NCBI GenBank assembly: GCA_963971425.1
Contig: OZ020514.1
Coordinates: 17,705,406 to 17,769,405, forward strand
DNA from: Bryoerythrophyllum caledonicum
Lineage: Eukaryota; Streptophyta; Bryopsida; Pottiales; Pottiaceae
Reading direction: 5' to 3'
DNA length: 64,000 nucleotides
Below are positions 52,120 through 61,429 of this stretch, piece after piece (the first letter of the stretch is position 1; every line of letters starts with the position of its first letter). The position numbers and the translations under genes were made by a program. The notes below the pieces were generated by a model. It searched no databases and was not told the DNA's origin. It saw only the letters and a program-made list of their open reading frames with translations.

Positions 52120-53500
52120 AACGGGACGGCCAGACCACAAGCTGAAACCGTTCGAAAGATTGGCTTCTAAAATTCAAACCCACGGTGACCAGCAATCGCG
52201 CCTCACCGGTGGGAACAACATAAATACGACCGTGTGGGTGATCAACCCCACTTTGCCGCAACAAAATTTACGAAGCAGAATTGAAAAGAACTAGCCTCCA
52301 AATCCGGCTGAAAATAACAAATTAAAGACAACGAGCCTCCAAATCCGGCTAGGAATAACAAGCCACAAGCCACAACACACGAGTCTTCATGTCTTCTTGT
52401 CTTCAAGTCTTCAAGTGTTTAAAAACACTAAGAAGCTCAAAAGAAGTGTTCAAAAACACAATGGAAAAGTTTTCACCAAGGCTATAACCTTCAAACAGGT
52501 GCCACAGATGACTCAAACCTCCAAATACCAAGTGTAATAGCTCTCTGGAGAGCTAATACAAACAACTGACACTCCTTCAAATTTTAAGTCATTCTAAACT
52601 ATTGTCCGAAAGTTATGCGAGTTCAAAGTTTTGCCCCTCTAGATATTCAATCGCTCATAACTTCTTCTTGAAAACTCCAAATCTCAATTGTAATAACTTT
52701 TTGAAGAGCTATGATATTGGTTTACGTACCTTCTAATTCTCAAACAATTCTAAACTACTGTCCAAAAGTTATGGCTTGTTGAAACCTCTTCCCTCTCAAT
52801 GGATGGCCTCGGGTTTTTACAATTTCAAACCTCTGTAACTTTTTCAATACTACTCCAATTAACTTCAATGATAAGTTTACGAAAAGTTAAGAAAAATTTC
52901 TACAACTCCTGAAATTCTCAAAGAGAAACACAAAAACTACAAACTTTTGTGGTCGCCCGAATCTCTGCTCCTCTCCGTTGGGTGGCAGTAGACCCTCCTC
53001 CACTCAGACGCTTGTAACTTCTTGTCTACAACTCCAAATCAAACAAAAATAATCTCTCTGGAAGCGCATCTCAAAGAGGAAGAAACCTTCAAAATTTCCT
53101 TCCAAATTGTTTCTTACAACCCGAGGTATCACCCCTCAAACTCTCAGCTTTCTACACACACCCACACACACTTCACTCCCAAGCACACTAACTTCTTTTT
53201 TTCCCAAAACCCGACTAGGGGGGAGAGAGAAGATGCCTACTCACCCTCTAGACCCCTAAGGTGGATAAGATCAGCCCATGTGCATATTACATTGGCCTCA
53301 AAACACCCATTGGCCCTAGGAAAACTCAAAAGATAAGTATCTACTTATCTTTAAAGGTCAACAAACCTTCAGAGTTCTAACTAGGCGGTAAACTACCCTC
53401 TATCTACCATCTTTTAACTTCTTACGTTCAAATAAAACACAAAACACTTAAATTTAGTACAAAGCTTCAATCAAAATCAAGTAGAGGTAAAAACTAAAGT
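52120..53500. repeat. Degenerate tandem repeats, no gene
   Basis: At 52290-52350 a 38-bp unit (agcctccaaatccggct...aataacaa) occurs twice. From about 52480 to 53130 roughly four diverged units of about 155-175 bp recur, each with words like aactccaaat, tgtaataactttt and attctaaactattgtccgaa. No coding region. Confidence 0.55.
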
Positions 53501-53512
53501 CAAAGAACAGTG

Positions 53513-53971
53513 CTATTCCATCTGCAAGAACTTGAGGATGCGCTTGATAGTAATTGCGATGTAATCTGCACGTTCAGTCTTTGTCAAAGGATTCACTGGC
53601 CCTTCTAACCAACGATGGTGGCCAGCCCTTAGCTCGATTGGCCTAGGTATACAGAAATAATGGTCTTCATTCAAGCCCTCGAAACTGCCTTCAAATGTCA
53701 CTTCACGGGTGCCCGGTTCAACACATCCAGTTTGAAGTAGGATTACTAAAACACGAGCGTCCTTTTGGAGATTACCATGCCAACGCTGCTCAACACGAGG
53801 CTGCATTAGCGGACGAGAAGACCCAGCTTCATCTTGCGGGTGAAAAGACAATGGTGTAGAAACCGCTGGCTGGGATGGTTGAATTGGCAATTGAGACAAG
53901 GAAAGCTGTAAATCTACCTCCGGTTCAGACTCTAGATCTTGTGACTCTATAAAAACCCTCCAGTTCGACAT
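53513..53971 (-). CDS. Orphan ORF, unknown function
   Basis: About 152 codons from ATG 53971 (MSNWRVFIESQDLESEPEVD), with a Pro/Ser-rich middle (SQLPIQPSQPAVSTPLSFHP), then VEQRWHGNLQKDARVLVILL, TFEGSFEGLNEDHYFCIPRP and ending IAITIKRILKFLQME. The frame extends upstream to 53998 with a non-ATG start. No domain recognised; good codon-like texture but no neighbours to explain it. It could be a retroelement accessory ORF or a host gene. Confidence 0.45.
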   Translation of the reverse strand: MSNWRVFIESQDLESEPEVDLQLSLSQLPIQPSQPAVSTPLSFHPQDEAGSSRPLMQPRVEQRWHGNLQKDARVLVILLQTGCVEPGTREVTFEGSFEGLNEDHYFCIPRPIELRAGHHRWLEGPVNPLTKTERADYIAITIKRILKFLQME

Positions 53972-53999
53972 ATTAGTTCGAACTTCAAATCCAAACACA

Positions 54000-55040
54000 A
54001 ACTCTAAGAACGTAAAGGAATACTTCGAATCAGTGAATATTGTTTACGGCTTTCGCCTTTTAAACAATTCCATGAGCAATAAGCGTCACCTTGAAGCTAC
54101 TAGAAGCGTCACCAATAAGTTTCGTCCTCCTAATCAAAGATCTTTCCAAAAAGGTAAACAAGTAAATATTTTACACACTATAAATATTTACATCAGGACA
54201 ACGTTCTTGTTGGAGAAGTCTAGTACCTTGAAGATAGTCACATGCTGATGCTTATAGTAGCTCAAATTTGGTTTAGGCAGAAGCTTGTTCTAGACATTGA
54301 GAGGAGGTTTAAGAATTGCAAAACTATACTTAATCTTAAAAGAGCATTTGCAGTTGTTATTCAATCTCTACATTTGTCTCTTCTACTTCATTTTGGAACT
54401 ACATCTGTAAGCATTAGTCTTTTTGTTTTAATGAAAGAGATTACATTGCATTAGCATTTCAGCCATTGCTAGTAAAGAAGAGTTGAATCTTATCTCCTAA
54501 TTTGATACATTGAGTTTATAAAGATTGACCACATTGGATTCATACTACAACATTTATCGCTTTTAGTGTAGTGGACACTAAATGCGAGCATGTACACCAA
54601 TTGTGAAGTAGACAATTAGTGCAGTGATTAAAAGAATATACCAAATACTAATCTCTATAGTATTAGTGAGTGCTTTTGGTTTAATAGTTGGCATTCAGTA
54701 TTTGGCATTTAGTCTAATGATAAATATACTCGTCCCCCTCTCAGATGGTTACGGCCTCCCCCCAAACGCTTGTAGCACCAACTCCCTAACGCTAGCGTCC
54801 TCCCTCCCAGATGCTCTTGTCCTTCCTCCACCGGCTTGGGCCCTGCTTAATGTTCACCCCTCTAGAAGTCCGTGCCCCTTGCACGTGTAGATTTCTATGT
54901 CATGAAGCAATTTTCTATGTTCTCATATCATTCTTATTTTTGATAATTCATAAATAAAAAATAGAACTTAGTAATTTTTTCTGTTCTCCATTAATTCTTG
55001 GGGATCAATTGGATCGTGCACTTGCCCGTTTGTCCAGTCC
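54000..55040. other. Intergenic, AT-rich
   Basis: No supported gene. Contains 54564-54583, the inverted match of 31767-31786, and tagtgtag-type words around it. Confidence 0.5.
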
Positions 55041-55046
55041 GCCGGA

Positions 55047-55620
55047 TTAAGCCCACGACAACCTTGGTGGCACAAAGTCTTCGACGCATGGGATCTTTGC
55101 AACATCATTCGTAAGGACGCGAAGAAGCCCCAAACCAACGTGAAAATCCCTCAATGCGACCTCACCTTCCACAACCTTCAACACATTTCCGGCCTCCAAG
55201 ATAAAGAATCCATGAAGCCTGCTCAGAAAATCCTCGCAAAGGTGGACTTCAAGGTCAATAGGGAGCGCAAAAATGATGGTGTATTGTTGAAGTCCTGGTG
55301 TCAAGATAAGAAGACGGAATACCTTATAAAAAACGAGCTCATGTTGATGTTCTGCACATATACGTAGAAGAAGATAGGAGATAATACCTATATCCCTTAG
55401 CCGGTTGCAAAATATCAGCAACTTGCAGACTAGAAGGGCATCATTTATGAAACCATCTTGAATATAAGATGCAAGCTCAAGCTAAGCAAGCAAGGGAAGC
55501 CCTTCTTAAAGGAAGGTACATTGAAATTACTCCAAGAACGATCCCGTCCTATAGGAGTTCCATGCGGCATTGAGAAAGTTTGGTCTTAACTGCAATGATG
55601 TCGTGGATGACTGTATCGTG
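55047..55620 (+). pseudogene. Unidentified decayed coding region
   Basis: Plus frame reads RQPWWHKVFDAWDLCNIIRK, NVKIPQCDLTFHNLQHISGL, KILAKVDFKVNRERKNDGVL, KNELMLMFCTYT and further fragments after stops. Coding-like but no family recognised. Confidence 0.35.
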
Positions 55621-56214
55621 CTCTATGAAGTTTGGGTTGCCAAGGGACTTGAGGGCGTCGTGAGCAAGATCGACCAATCCGGAGTCTTCAGTCTTGAGAA
55701 AGTTGCGTGAGAGATGTTTGTTGTCTTTTGCTTTAATAAATTTGGAGATCCAATCGGTTGTAACAAAGACGGACTCAAAGTTGTTGTGGATAGGGTGTTG
55801 TGAGGAGAAGGGGATGACAGAGAATGATTTGCCCCTTCACTTTTTATCACAGCTGTGGGAAGTCGTCCCACAGGTTTCCGGAAGTTAACCTAAAAATCCG
55901 GCATAAATAAAAAAATTTAGTAGTAAAAGATAAGTAAAATTGAGTAATGTAGTACGGAATCAGAAATTAGAAGATAGGGTAAGAGACGGACCAGTTAAGT
56001 CCTTAATAGCTCCATCAAAGTGCGTAATCCGGAATACCAGTCGCAACTGAATCCGGTTATAATCTGAGCTCCCCGGAGGTATCTAGAACCGGGAGAAGAA
56101 TTCAGGTTATACCCGTTGCGAAATCCGTCATAATGACAATCGTGACGTCAGAGCCGTTAAATAATTTTGATAGTGGCGTCACTGCCGTTGAAAAATCCCG
56201 TACTTTAGGGCCGT

Positions 56215-56223
56215 TATAAAAAA
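56215..56223 (+). promoter_or_regulatory. TATA-like box in candidate LTR
   Basis: TATAAAAAA within gccgttataaaaaagggc, followed by a pyrimidine-rich leader (tctctccttcttcttc) and, 200 bp on, the ORF start at 56421. Confidence 0.45.
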
Positions 56224-56420
56224 GGGCAACCGCCGGGGGCTTACCAAAACAATTATCTTCTCTCCTTCTTCTTCTTTTTCCCCGCACTTTTCTCAATTCC
56301 TCTTTTTATCTCCTTCTATTGGTTTCTAAGTCAGCTGTTCCTCAAGCATCCGGTAGTAGTGGAGAGTTTTGGTGAGGTCAGTGCGTGCAGGTACGACCGG
56401 AAGACTGTCGGGATAACACC

Positions 56421-57632
56421 ATGGCCGGCGAGCGACCCGGAAAACCAGAGAAGTTGAAGAGCACTGCCACCGGAAGACCACCTATCGTGAGAGTGATACC
56501 GGAGTATCCGACAGCGGACCGGGACCTTCATACCTTGTTCCACTTCCTGGACAAGATCGGGTGTTCCGGTCTGATAGCGGTAGTCTGCGGAACGAAAGAC
56601 GAGAAGGTCGTGACGGAATTGATCGGCGCTCTGGATAACCAGTATGACGGAAGTATTCGAGCGCACCCGGAGAAGTGGACCCGGGCAGACTGGAAGCGGA
56701 CCTACACTTTCGTCGATGGGGACATCAAGGTGGCGGAACAGAAGGACGAACTCACAGACGGAGAGTTCCGGGGACCGGCTGATCTGAAGGAAGGATACTC
56801 CATCAATGACCAGACTGACCCAAGAGCCCGGATTGTAATAGGGTTTCTAAACCCTATTCTTCACCTAGAGAAACCCAAGCGCTTGGTACTGAAGTGGGCG
56901 GCGACGTTCTTGGGAGCCATGCGGGAGAAAATCACTGTCGACTGGGCCTCTCTAATGCTAGATTTGGTGGAGCGGCTGATCAAGAACCTCCACCGGAACC
57001 GCAAGGCGGAATCGCCTTTGCCAGATTACCTAACGCACCTCTACCACCGGCATGAGTTGCTTAAATCGGAGGAGCACGACGAATATGAAGCTCTGCTGAC
57101 CATTCAGAGGTACGGAGGGGTCGAGGTTGATGAGGAAGAGGAGGAAGAAGAAACGGAGACAGCTCCGGCGCCAACACCCCAGACACGGAAGAGGAGTCGC
57201 TCAGTTCAATTGGAATCCCCACCGGTGCGTTCTCCACCCACCTGTCTCGATCCGTCTCCGGAAGATAAAGATGGAGCGGGACCTTCGAAGCGGCCAGGAC
57301 GATGTCCGACTCCGGATCTTCCAATACTCACCGGGAGGCACAAGGAGGATATCATGGAGCTGCTCCAACATATCGCATGGAGGGCCACCCGGATCATCCA
57401 ACACCTGAATGACAGCACCGCCCTGATATACACCATCATGGGTGAGCTCCGGATCGAGAACTCGGAGGAAATCCTGCCACAATTGAAGAGCCTTGGGGAG
57501 AGCGATTTCCGGCTGGAGCAGATGGAGGCACAACATCGAACCCTTCTCCAAGCCCGGGCAAAAATGCAGCAGGACCTGTCAAAGGCGGATGCAGCGCTGG
57601 AAGAAGCCCAAGTACCCCGGAAAGCCGCATAA
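56421..57632 (+). CDS. ORF within the candidate LTR/leader
   Basis: About 403 codons from ATG 56421 in good context (acaccATGG): MAGERPGKPEKLKSTATGRP, then RDLHTLFHFLDKIGCSGLIA, KWAATFLGAMREKITVDWAS, LYHRHELLKSEEHDEYEALL, an acidic run, a Ser/Pro linker and a C-terminal coiled coil (LLQARAKMQQDLSKADAALE). No known domain. Coding-like sequence continues to about 58320 but is broken there by a few changes. Extra ORFs near the 5' end are known in some Tat-lineage elements; whether this is one, or a separate nested element, is unresolved. Confidence 0.5.
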   Translation: MAGERPGKPEKLKSTATGRPPIVRVIPEYPTADRDLHTLFHFLDKIGCSGLIAVVCGTKDEKVVTELIGALDNQYDGSIRAHPEKWTRADWKRTYTFVDGDIKVAEQKDELTDGEFRGPADLKEGYSINDQTDPRARIVIGFLNPILHLEKPKRLVLKWAATFLGAMREKITVDWASLMLDLVERLIKNLHRNRKAESPLPDYLTHLYHRHELLKSEEHDEYEALLTIQRYGGVEVDEEEEEEETETAPAPTPQTRKRSRSVQLESPPVRSPPTCLDPSPEDKDGAGPSKRPGRCPTPDLPILTGRHKEDIMELLQHIAWRATRIIQHLNDSTALIYTIMGELRIENSEEILPQLKSLGESDFRLEQMEAQHRTLLQARAKMQQDLSKADAALEEAQVPRKAA

Positions 57633-58379
57633 GACAAAGCGGTCGCATCAGCTCAAGCCCTGGGAGAGGTCCAGGAAGCGCTGAGCTTTCCGGTTGACAC
57701 TGTCAACCGAAGTCTTCTCTTCAACGAGTACCTAGAGAAGGAGGGTAAGGTGAACCGGGGCGAGGTCATCCGGTTCCTTATGGACCACGCCCGGAAGATG
57801 GAGAAGACATGAGGGCAAATGCAACTATTGGCCAACAACGCAGCCAGTACCGTCGTTTCGGAGAAGCCGGCGGCACCCAATCCCACCATCGACCTTACCT
57901 CGTCCCCGGAGGCAACCGGACCTTCACAGCAGGCACCTGAACCCTCCGGGAAGGGTAAGGGACCTATGGAAGAGCCGGGGGTAACACCGGAAAGAGCTCC
58001 CCCCCGACCATGTGGTAGGGCACCCCCCAACAGTCCAAAGACGGCCAGGAAGACCCCCTTCCTTCAGCACTGTTCCAAGAGTCGTCTCCCGGTTTTCGGA
58101 TTCTTCTTTCTCCACCAACGTCCAGTCGCCGGAAGACGACTTCGCCCCTGTCCCGAGGCTATCCGGATACTGCCACCAGCCCCAAGACAACACAGGAGAC
58201 TCCCACCAGCACAGCGGAGAAGGCCACGCATGTGGCAGCTTCAACCGACCAACCGGAGCCTGAAGCTCCAGCTTCCGGAAGTGTACCGGTACCGGATCCC
58301 ACTCCGGACAGGGTAGGTGGCATGAAGCAAACCATGGGAGCATCTCCGATACGCCGGAGTGGACGGAACAGGAGGACTC

Positions 58380-59460
58380 CGTAGTTAGTCTTATTAGAAG
58401 ATTAAGTTAGTTCCGGTTATGAGACTTGTCGTAGAGATTAACGATGGGGCTCGAGATTGCACCCGGCTACCGACCTATCTGTTAAACCGGAAACTCAAAA
58501 TTGTAGACCGGCAGATAAATCGGATCTGAAATCCATAATTTTTGGATCTCAGGTTTGAAATCCCGGACCTTTAGGGATAAGATTTTTAGGTAGGATTTTC
58601 CGGATTTCTCGCAGATTAGGTAGTACTTGAATCAGGTTGATTCACTAGTACTTAGTATAATGAGCTTTTTCAACTCAGGATCTTATTTTTCCTTATTCTT
58701 GAATATATTTTGGAGCTATCACTAGATTTGCTACCTAGTTTGTGCATGTAGAATGTGTAATTAGTTTCTGTGTTCACATGCGGATTAGAATTGGTTAGTT
58801 TCGGAAGTTAGCAAGTTAGTTTTGTAGTTCAGTAGTAAGATTGGGAAGTTACGTGAAAAGTTGGTTAAGAAGCAAATGTGACGTTTGGAATCTGGAAGTT
58901 AGGTTCAGTTTTTGGATAAAGACTTTGCGGAAGATGGATTCGAGGCCAGACTGTGATAGTCGTAAGCCGGGGCAAGCTTGGTGCTACCTCTTTGTTTCTT
59001 TGGATTTTGTTATTTTCTTTTGTAGAATTGTGATTAAGATTAAGTATGAATGGAATTGGAGTTAAAGAACTGTGATTGTGTGATTGGAGATGAAGTTTAT
59101 GAACATTGTGTGAGAATTGTAAAGATAGAAAAGTTAGAGAATGGAATTATGAAAGTGAAGAGATTGTAATCTCTGTGAAAGAATTGGTTGTTGAAAGTGA
59201 TTACGGGAAGATAATCACGCATTATTGAGTATACTGTACTTTGATTACAGTGAAGAAAAGAGAAATTGACATGATTATGAGATCATGAAGGAAGAGAATT
59301 GGAAATGTTAGGTTTAGAGTGATGCAAGAGAGAGTGATTGAGTGATAGAAATTGTTAAGAGAAGTTAGGAAGCAAGAGTGTAAGCAATCGTGACAATAAC
59401 ATAGTGGCATTCATATAAACAATCTTTCCTCGCAAACGAATCCACCTATATTGATTTGGT
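58380..59460 (+). other. Non-coding part of candidate LTR
   Basis: AT-rich, no supported ORF; ccgg-rich at its start, then gaagtta/gtgattg-type simple texture up to the PBS. Confidence 0.45.
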
Positions 59461-59504
59461 GCTTTGGGTTTACTTCCAATCCAACCAAAACGATAACTAC
59501 ATTT

Positions 59505-59522
59505 TGGCGCCGCTGCCGGGGA
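59505..59522 (+). promoter_or_regulatory. Primer-binding site (tRNA-Asp type)
   Basis: TGGCGCCGCTGCCGGGGA is complementary to the 3' end of plant tRNA-Asp with one mismatch, and matches the TGGCGCCGTTGCCGGGGA signature following the 5' LTR of Athila/Tat elements. Confidence 0.85.
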
Positions 59523-59661
59523 TGGATATTATTATGAAAAGTTAAGAATTGTTTAAAAGAAAATATAAATATAAATATATTATAAGAATCGGTCTTCGGT
59601 TATAATTTTATGGAGTATAAAGTGGCGTGTTATAGATTATGTATGGAAGAAATGAAGGATT

Positions 59662-61428
59662 ATGAGTAGTGATAATGAAGACAATTTACAAAGAAGGAAT
59701 CGACAGATTAAAGAAAGATACGATAGATTGTGCTCAAGGGAGTCGTTACGAAAATTAAGGGAAAGAACTCAACGAGAAAAACTTAGGAGAGTGACATCAT
59801 TTTCGTGTTCGAGAAGTGGACGTAGTAAGAGTCCAGAAGGATTGGAAACAAGTGATAGTTCTTCAGACGAAGGTTTAAATAAAACCAGAAGTAAAGGAAG
59901 AGGAAGTATTCGAGTAGATATTGCAAGAAAACCAATAATACAACCAATGGCTGAAGCGGCACCTGAAGTCCCGATTGCGGTAGCAATGGGAGCAGTAGGA
60001 GATCGCACCACCAGTGTTGCACCATTGCCAACATTTAGTGGTTGGCCAGGTTCAGATCCAGATCATCATTTGTCTCAATTTTTGACAGCTTGTGTAGCCA
60101 ATAATGGAAGAACTGAGGATATATGGCTGAGATGGTTTCCTGCCACGTTAAAAGATACGGCATTTGAATGGTATAATCGTCAAACAGTTGGTCAATTTCC
60201 AAATTGGGAAGCTTTAAAAAACGCTTTTCTAATGCATTTTAGGCCAATTGGATTTGAAAATCGTCTTCGAGAAAGTTTAATGACAAGCAGAATGTTTTTA
60301 GGCGAACCAGTCCAGTCTTATTATGGGAGAGTTGCAGATATACTTCGCAAATGGCCGAATAATCAAATGCCGGAGTCATTTATATTGTCAATAATAACGA
60401 ATGGTTTGAATCCACAGGAATTGAAAATGTTTGTAAATGAGGCTCAACCAGCCACCGTAGGAGCATCTTTAGAACGTGCAAAGATTTGGGAAGAATGTCA
60501 TTATGATCAATTGTTACCTGTAGGCCCTACGTTGATTCCCAATACGGTGAATCCACAAGTACAAAGAGGAAATACATTAATAGGAAGTTATCCATGGGCT
60601 GTGAATGCGGCTCAAGGGGCTACCAATTTACAAAGAGTGATCAATGCAACGCCGTTGCAATCAGTACCGCCCACAGCAGTAGTACCGTATGCTTCGGCAT
60701 TGACTTATCCCCCACATGAATTACCAATTTCAAATGCTGCACCAAATTCGAATGAGACGTTATTATTAAATCTTACAAAGAAAATGGAAGAATTGGCGGT
60801 TAATATGGCCAAAGAAAAAGAAAAACGGCAAAAGCCTACCAATACAAGACCCAATGTATGGTGTAATAATTGTAAGGGGCAGGGTCACTTTGATACGGAA
60901 TGTCCGTCCCCTCGACAAACTGGAGTACAATGCAAGTGTTGCGGTGGAAAACATCCTACCGCTAAATGTTGGTATTTAAATGGTCAACCGCAATTTGGTG
61001 CTCAGACAATGATTCAACCGACTCAATGGGATGTTAATCAAGTGCAAACTGGAAATATGGGAAATTGGGACGGTAATCGTTCCAATCGACAAAATAGAGG
61101 TGGTGGAAATTTTCAAAATCCAAATTTTAATCCAAATTATGGACCCAATATGCAAAATTGTAGCAACAACCAACAAGGCAATTTCCAAGCTATGCCAAAT
61201 CAACAGCACAATACAACATTTGTTGCGACTGGACAACCAGGATCTTTTACTAAAGCTACATGGAATCAGCCTAGTCGTTATATACCCGTTGAAACACCCA
61301 ATATGCCAGGTGGTACACGAAGAAAGATAGTTCGTTGTTTTCGATGTCGGCAGTTGGGGCATTATGCCAGTGATTGCCCAAATCCAAAATTTGTAGAAGA
61401 TTATGCACCTGTTTGCGGGAAATTGTAA
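59662..61428 (+). CDS. gag: gag of Ty3/gypsy element
   Basis: 588 codons. Arg/Ser-rich N terminus; retrotransposon gag domain (FSGWPGSDPDHHLSQFLTAC, LKDTAFEWYNRQ, WEALKNAFLMHFRPI); then a Gln/Asn-rich linker and zinc knuckles VWCNNCKGQGHFDTECPSP, VQCKCCGGKHPTAKCW and VRCFRCRQLGHYASDCPNP. Forms the capsid-like particle and binds genomic RNA. Looks whole. Confidence 0.9.
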   Translation: MSSDNEDNLQRRNRQIKERYDRLCSRESLRKLRERTQREKLRRVTSFSCSRSGRSKSPEGLETSDSSSDEGLNKTRSKGRGSIRVDIARKPIIQPMAEAAPEVPIAVAMGAVGDRTTSVAPLPTFSGWPGSDPDHHLSQFLTACVANNGRTEDIWLRWFPATLKDTAFEWYNRQTVGQFPNWEALKNAFLMHFRPIGFENRLRESLMTSRMFLGEPVQSYYGRVADILRKWPNNQMPESFILSIITNGLNPQELKMFVNEAQPATVGASLERAKIWEECHYDQLLPVGPTLIPNTVNPQVQRGNTLIGSYPWAVNAAQGATNLQRVINATPLQSVPPTAVVPYASALTYPPHELPISNAAPNSNETLLLNLTKKMEELAVNMAKEKEKRQKPTNTRPNVWCNNCKGQGHFDTECPSPRQTGVQCKCCGGKHPTAKCWYLNGQPQFGAQTMIQPTQWDVNQVQTGNMGNWDGNRSNRQNRGGGNFQNPNFNPNYGPNMQNCSNNQQGNFQAMPNQQHNTTFVATGQPGSFTKATWNQPSRYIPVETPNMPGGTRRKIVRCFRCRQLGHYASDCPNPKFVEDYAPVCGKL

Positions 61429-61429
61429 G

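Larger units (their letters stand above)
55854..59501 (+). repeat. Candidate 5' LTR
   Basis: Begins TGTGGGA AGTCG TCCCACA (a 7-bp inverted repeat, 55854-55872) and ends ...CTACA just before the PBS, so TG...CA ends are possible. At about 3.65 kb it would be a long LTR. The 5' limit is inferred only from the TGT start and the promoter-like sequence inside; no second LTR is in view to confirm it. Confidence 0.4.

Noticed and set aside
57061-57637. Minus-strand frames opposite the leader ORF
   Set aside because: Shadows of the plus-strand ORF, which has a good start context and protein-like composition.
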